Assembly: GCF_026213295.1 (NCBI RefSeq)
Contig: NC_079427.1
Coordinates: forward strand, 35,000,846-35,064,845
Source of the DNA: Gadus chalcogrammus
Taxonomy: Eukaryota > Chordata > Actinopteri > Gadiformes > Gadidae
Length of the DNA stretch: 64,000 nt
Direction of reading: 5' to 3'
The translations under genes and the position numbers were made by a program. Numbering within the stretch: the stretch's first letter is position 1; each line of letters begins with the position of its first letter. Under the pieces are notes generated by a model. The model had not been told where the DNA came from, did not search any database, and was given only the letters and a program-made list of their open reading frames with translations. Below, one piece after another: positions 62,846 to 64,000 of the stretch.

Positions 62846-63667
62846 CTAGAACTGCAAGCAGTTATGCAGGGGTCCAAGAAGTGTGCATTTCGCCGGCACA
62901 ACGCGACAAGAAATGTGCATTTCGCCGGCACAACGCGGAGCATGTGTTGAAAACGCTACCCTGAACCTGTGGATACAAAGGATTTGACTGTGGTAGGAGT
63001 AGCGAGAAGTCAGTGTAGCGTTTTCGCGGCGAAATTTTGTAGAAGATATACAATTTCCTCGTTTATTGCGCCCCCTAATGGCGACATTTTCCAAAATTTA
63101 TATCGAACGTCATTAAGGTTAGCACCAACATGTGTCTAAAATTTGGACTCGATCCGATGTCTAATTTTGGAATATTTAGTTTTTTTAATTTTCCACGTCT
63201 AATTTAGCTAATAAAAGAATATTCAAAACTCTACCGTTTCGTCGTCGAAGGTCGGATCAAAAAACTGTATATTATTTCTTTGCGTGTGCGTCTGAAGATG
63301 CCGTGTGCAAAGTTTGGTGTTGATTGGTCAAGAAATGTGGGAGGAGTAGCGAAAATACAGTTTTGCGGTTTTCGCGATTTTGCGAAAAAAAATTATTGAC
63401 GCAAATGGGCGTGGCCAAGGCCAAAAGATGCAGCAGACTCCAGTACATCTGTGTGTACAAGTTTTTGGACTCTGGGAGGTTCGGTGTGGGAGTTATAGCC
63501 GCAAACGCGTATTCCTTGGTATAGCGCCACCTAGTGGCCGGCATGTCTGGATTTGGTCGTCTGCCGTCACCTCACGGACCTGAATCTAGTCATGCAATTG
63601 GCGTGTCGGCACCATTTACGGTTTGGGCTGTGGTACCACTTCTAGCTGGGAATAATAATAATAGGAA
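62846..63667 (+). repeat. Unit 68, class A, no module
   Basis: cgcggagcatg and gcgacattttcc are private changes. Body tail of the unit 5 type (aaaagaatattc). Perfect CTCF-like core at 63524-63537. Confidence 0.92.
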
Positions 63668-64000
63668 CAAGAAGTGTGCATTTCGCCGGCACAACGCGAC
63701 AAGAAATGTGCGTTTCGCCGGCACAACGCGAAGCATGTGTTTAAAACGCTACCCTGAACCTGTGGATACAAAGGATTTGACTGTGGTAGGAGTAGCGAGA
63801 AGTCAGTGTAGCGTTTTCGCGGCGAAATTTTGTAGAAGATATACAATTTCCTCGTTTATTGCGCCCCCTAATGGCGAAAATGTCCGCATTTTTTTTCGAA
63901 CGTCATTAATGTTAGCACCGACATGTGTGTACAATTTGGACTCGATCCGATGTCTGATTTTTTTTTTTTTTGGATTTTGGATTTTCCAATTATAAACCAA
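63668..64000 (+). repeat. Unit 69, 5' part only, truncated start
   Basis: Starts at CAAGAAGTG and runs to the window edge in the T-rich stretch (tgattttttttttttttgg). The text ttccaattataaacc departs from the usual ttccacgtctaattt. Confidence 0.88.

Larger units (their letters stand above)
1..64000 (+). repeat. Head-to-tail array of ~70 transposon-derived units
   Basis: Both window edges cut through a unit, so the array continues outside. I delimited units by the junction TAA^CTAGAACTG, or its truncated forms TAA^CAAGAA and (AAT)n^TTATGCAGG. All units have the same orientation. Each holds a 5' hairpin, a subterminal inverted repeat, a usually doubled 32-bp motif, a body, an (AAT)n spacer and 0-6 copies of a ~48-bp 3' module. 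Variation is by point change, homopolymer length and small deletions. Apart from the 52028-53710 insertion no stretch lies outside the units, so there is no unexplained gap. Short recurrent open frames occur on both strands but do not behave as genes. The identity as a Helitron/Helentron-like family is inferred from the ends and the missing target duplication. Confidence 0.95.

Noticed and set aside
1..64000. CRISPR array or bacterial origin
   Set aside because: Units are hundreds of bases with no unique spacers, and there are no cas genes, operons or ribosome sites. Composition and microsatellites are eukaryotic.
1..64000. The whole array as an assembly artefact
   Set aside because: Units differ by many private changes, deletions and spacer lengths, which tandem misassembly would not create. 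Copy number and the order of near-identical blocks remain uncertain without long reads.

Overview
The whole 64 kb is repetitive, non-coding eukaryotic DNA. It is one head-to-tail array of about 70 related units, all on the + strand, most 760-930 bp long, with longer classes of about 1.0-1.4 kb. One unrelated-body element of 1,683 bp (52028-53710) interrupts it. I see no gene, exon, rRNA or tRNA. The unit ends, the (AAT)n spacer, the GCGCC(C/A)CCTARTGG motifs and the style of the inserted element match my memory of mobile repeats abundant in teleost fish genomes. A fish is therefore my best guess, from recall and not from a search.

Anatomy of one unit, 5' to 3'. (1) A 5' end beginning CTAG, with a hairpin AACTGC-AA-GCAGTT at unit positions 5-18 and a subterminal inverted repeat AGGGGTCCAAG at 23-33. 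(2) A 32-bp motif starting CAAGAA, usually doubled (30-61 and 62-93). (3) A body carrying two CTCF-like sites, near positions 223 and 678. (4) An (AAT)n spacer. (5) A separable 3' module of about 48 bp: ATCCTTACAAAAACAATAGG, then a hairpin CCAAC-CT-GTTGG, then CTTGGACCCCTAA, which pairs with the 5' inverted repeat. Below, 'module' means part 5 and 'CTCF-like site' means the 14-mer gcgccacctagtgg near position 678.

Length classes. Class A is the short form. Class B adds a segment of about 250 bp. Class C has a different, partly deleted 5' half plus that segment. Class D, about 1.4 kb, carries an extra half-unit. B and C can be derived from D by internal deletion.

Array logic. Modules are distributed very unevenly, 0 to 6 per unit, yet the total (61) nearly equals the number of bodies (69). 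Read from the left, modules never outnumber bodies. That is the pattern expected if new copies repeatedly insert into the (AAT)n spacer of an existing copy, upstream of its module, leaving orphan modules stacked downstream. The inserted second-family element shows exactly such an event: its host unit has uninterrupted sister copies here, so the empty site can be read. It entered between A and T in the spacer with no target duplication, or at most 2 bp. Zero target duplication, subterminal inverted repeats and terminal hairpins point to a rolling-circle (Helitron/Helentron-like) non-autonomous family. This is inference; no transposase is present. Multi-unit duplications then spread blocks of units across the array.

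Functionally, the most notable consequence is a one-directional ladder of 69 CTCF-like motifs, 51 with a perfect core, about every 0.8-1 kb.
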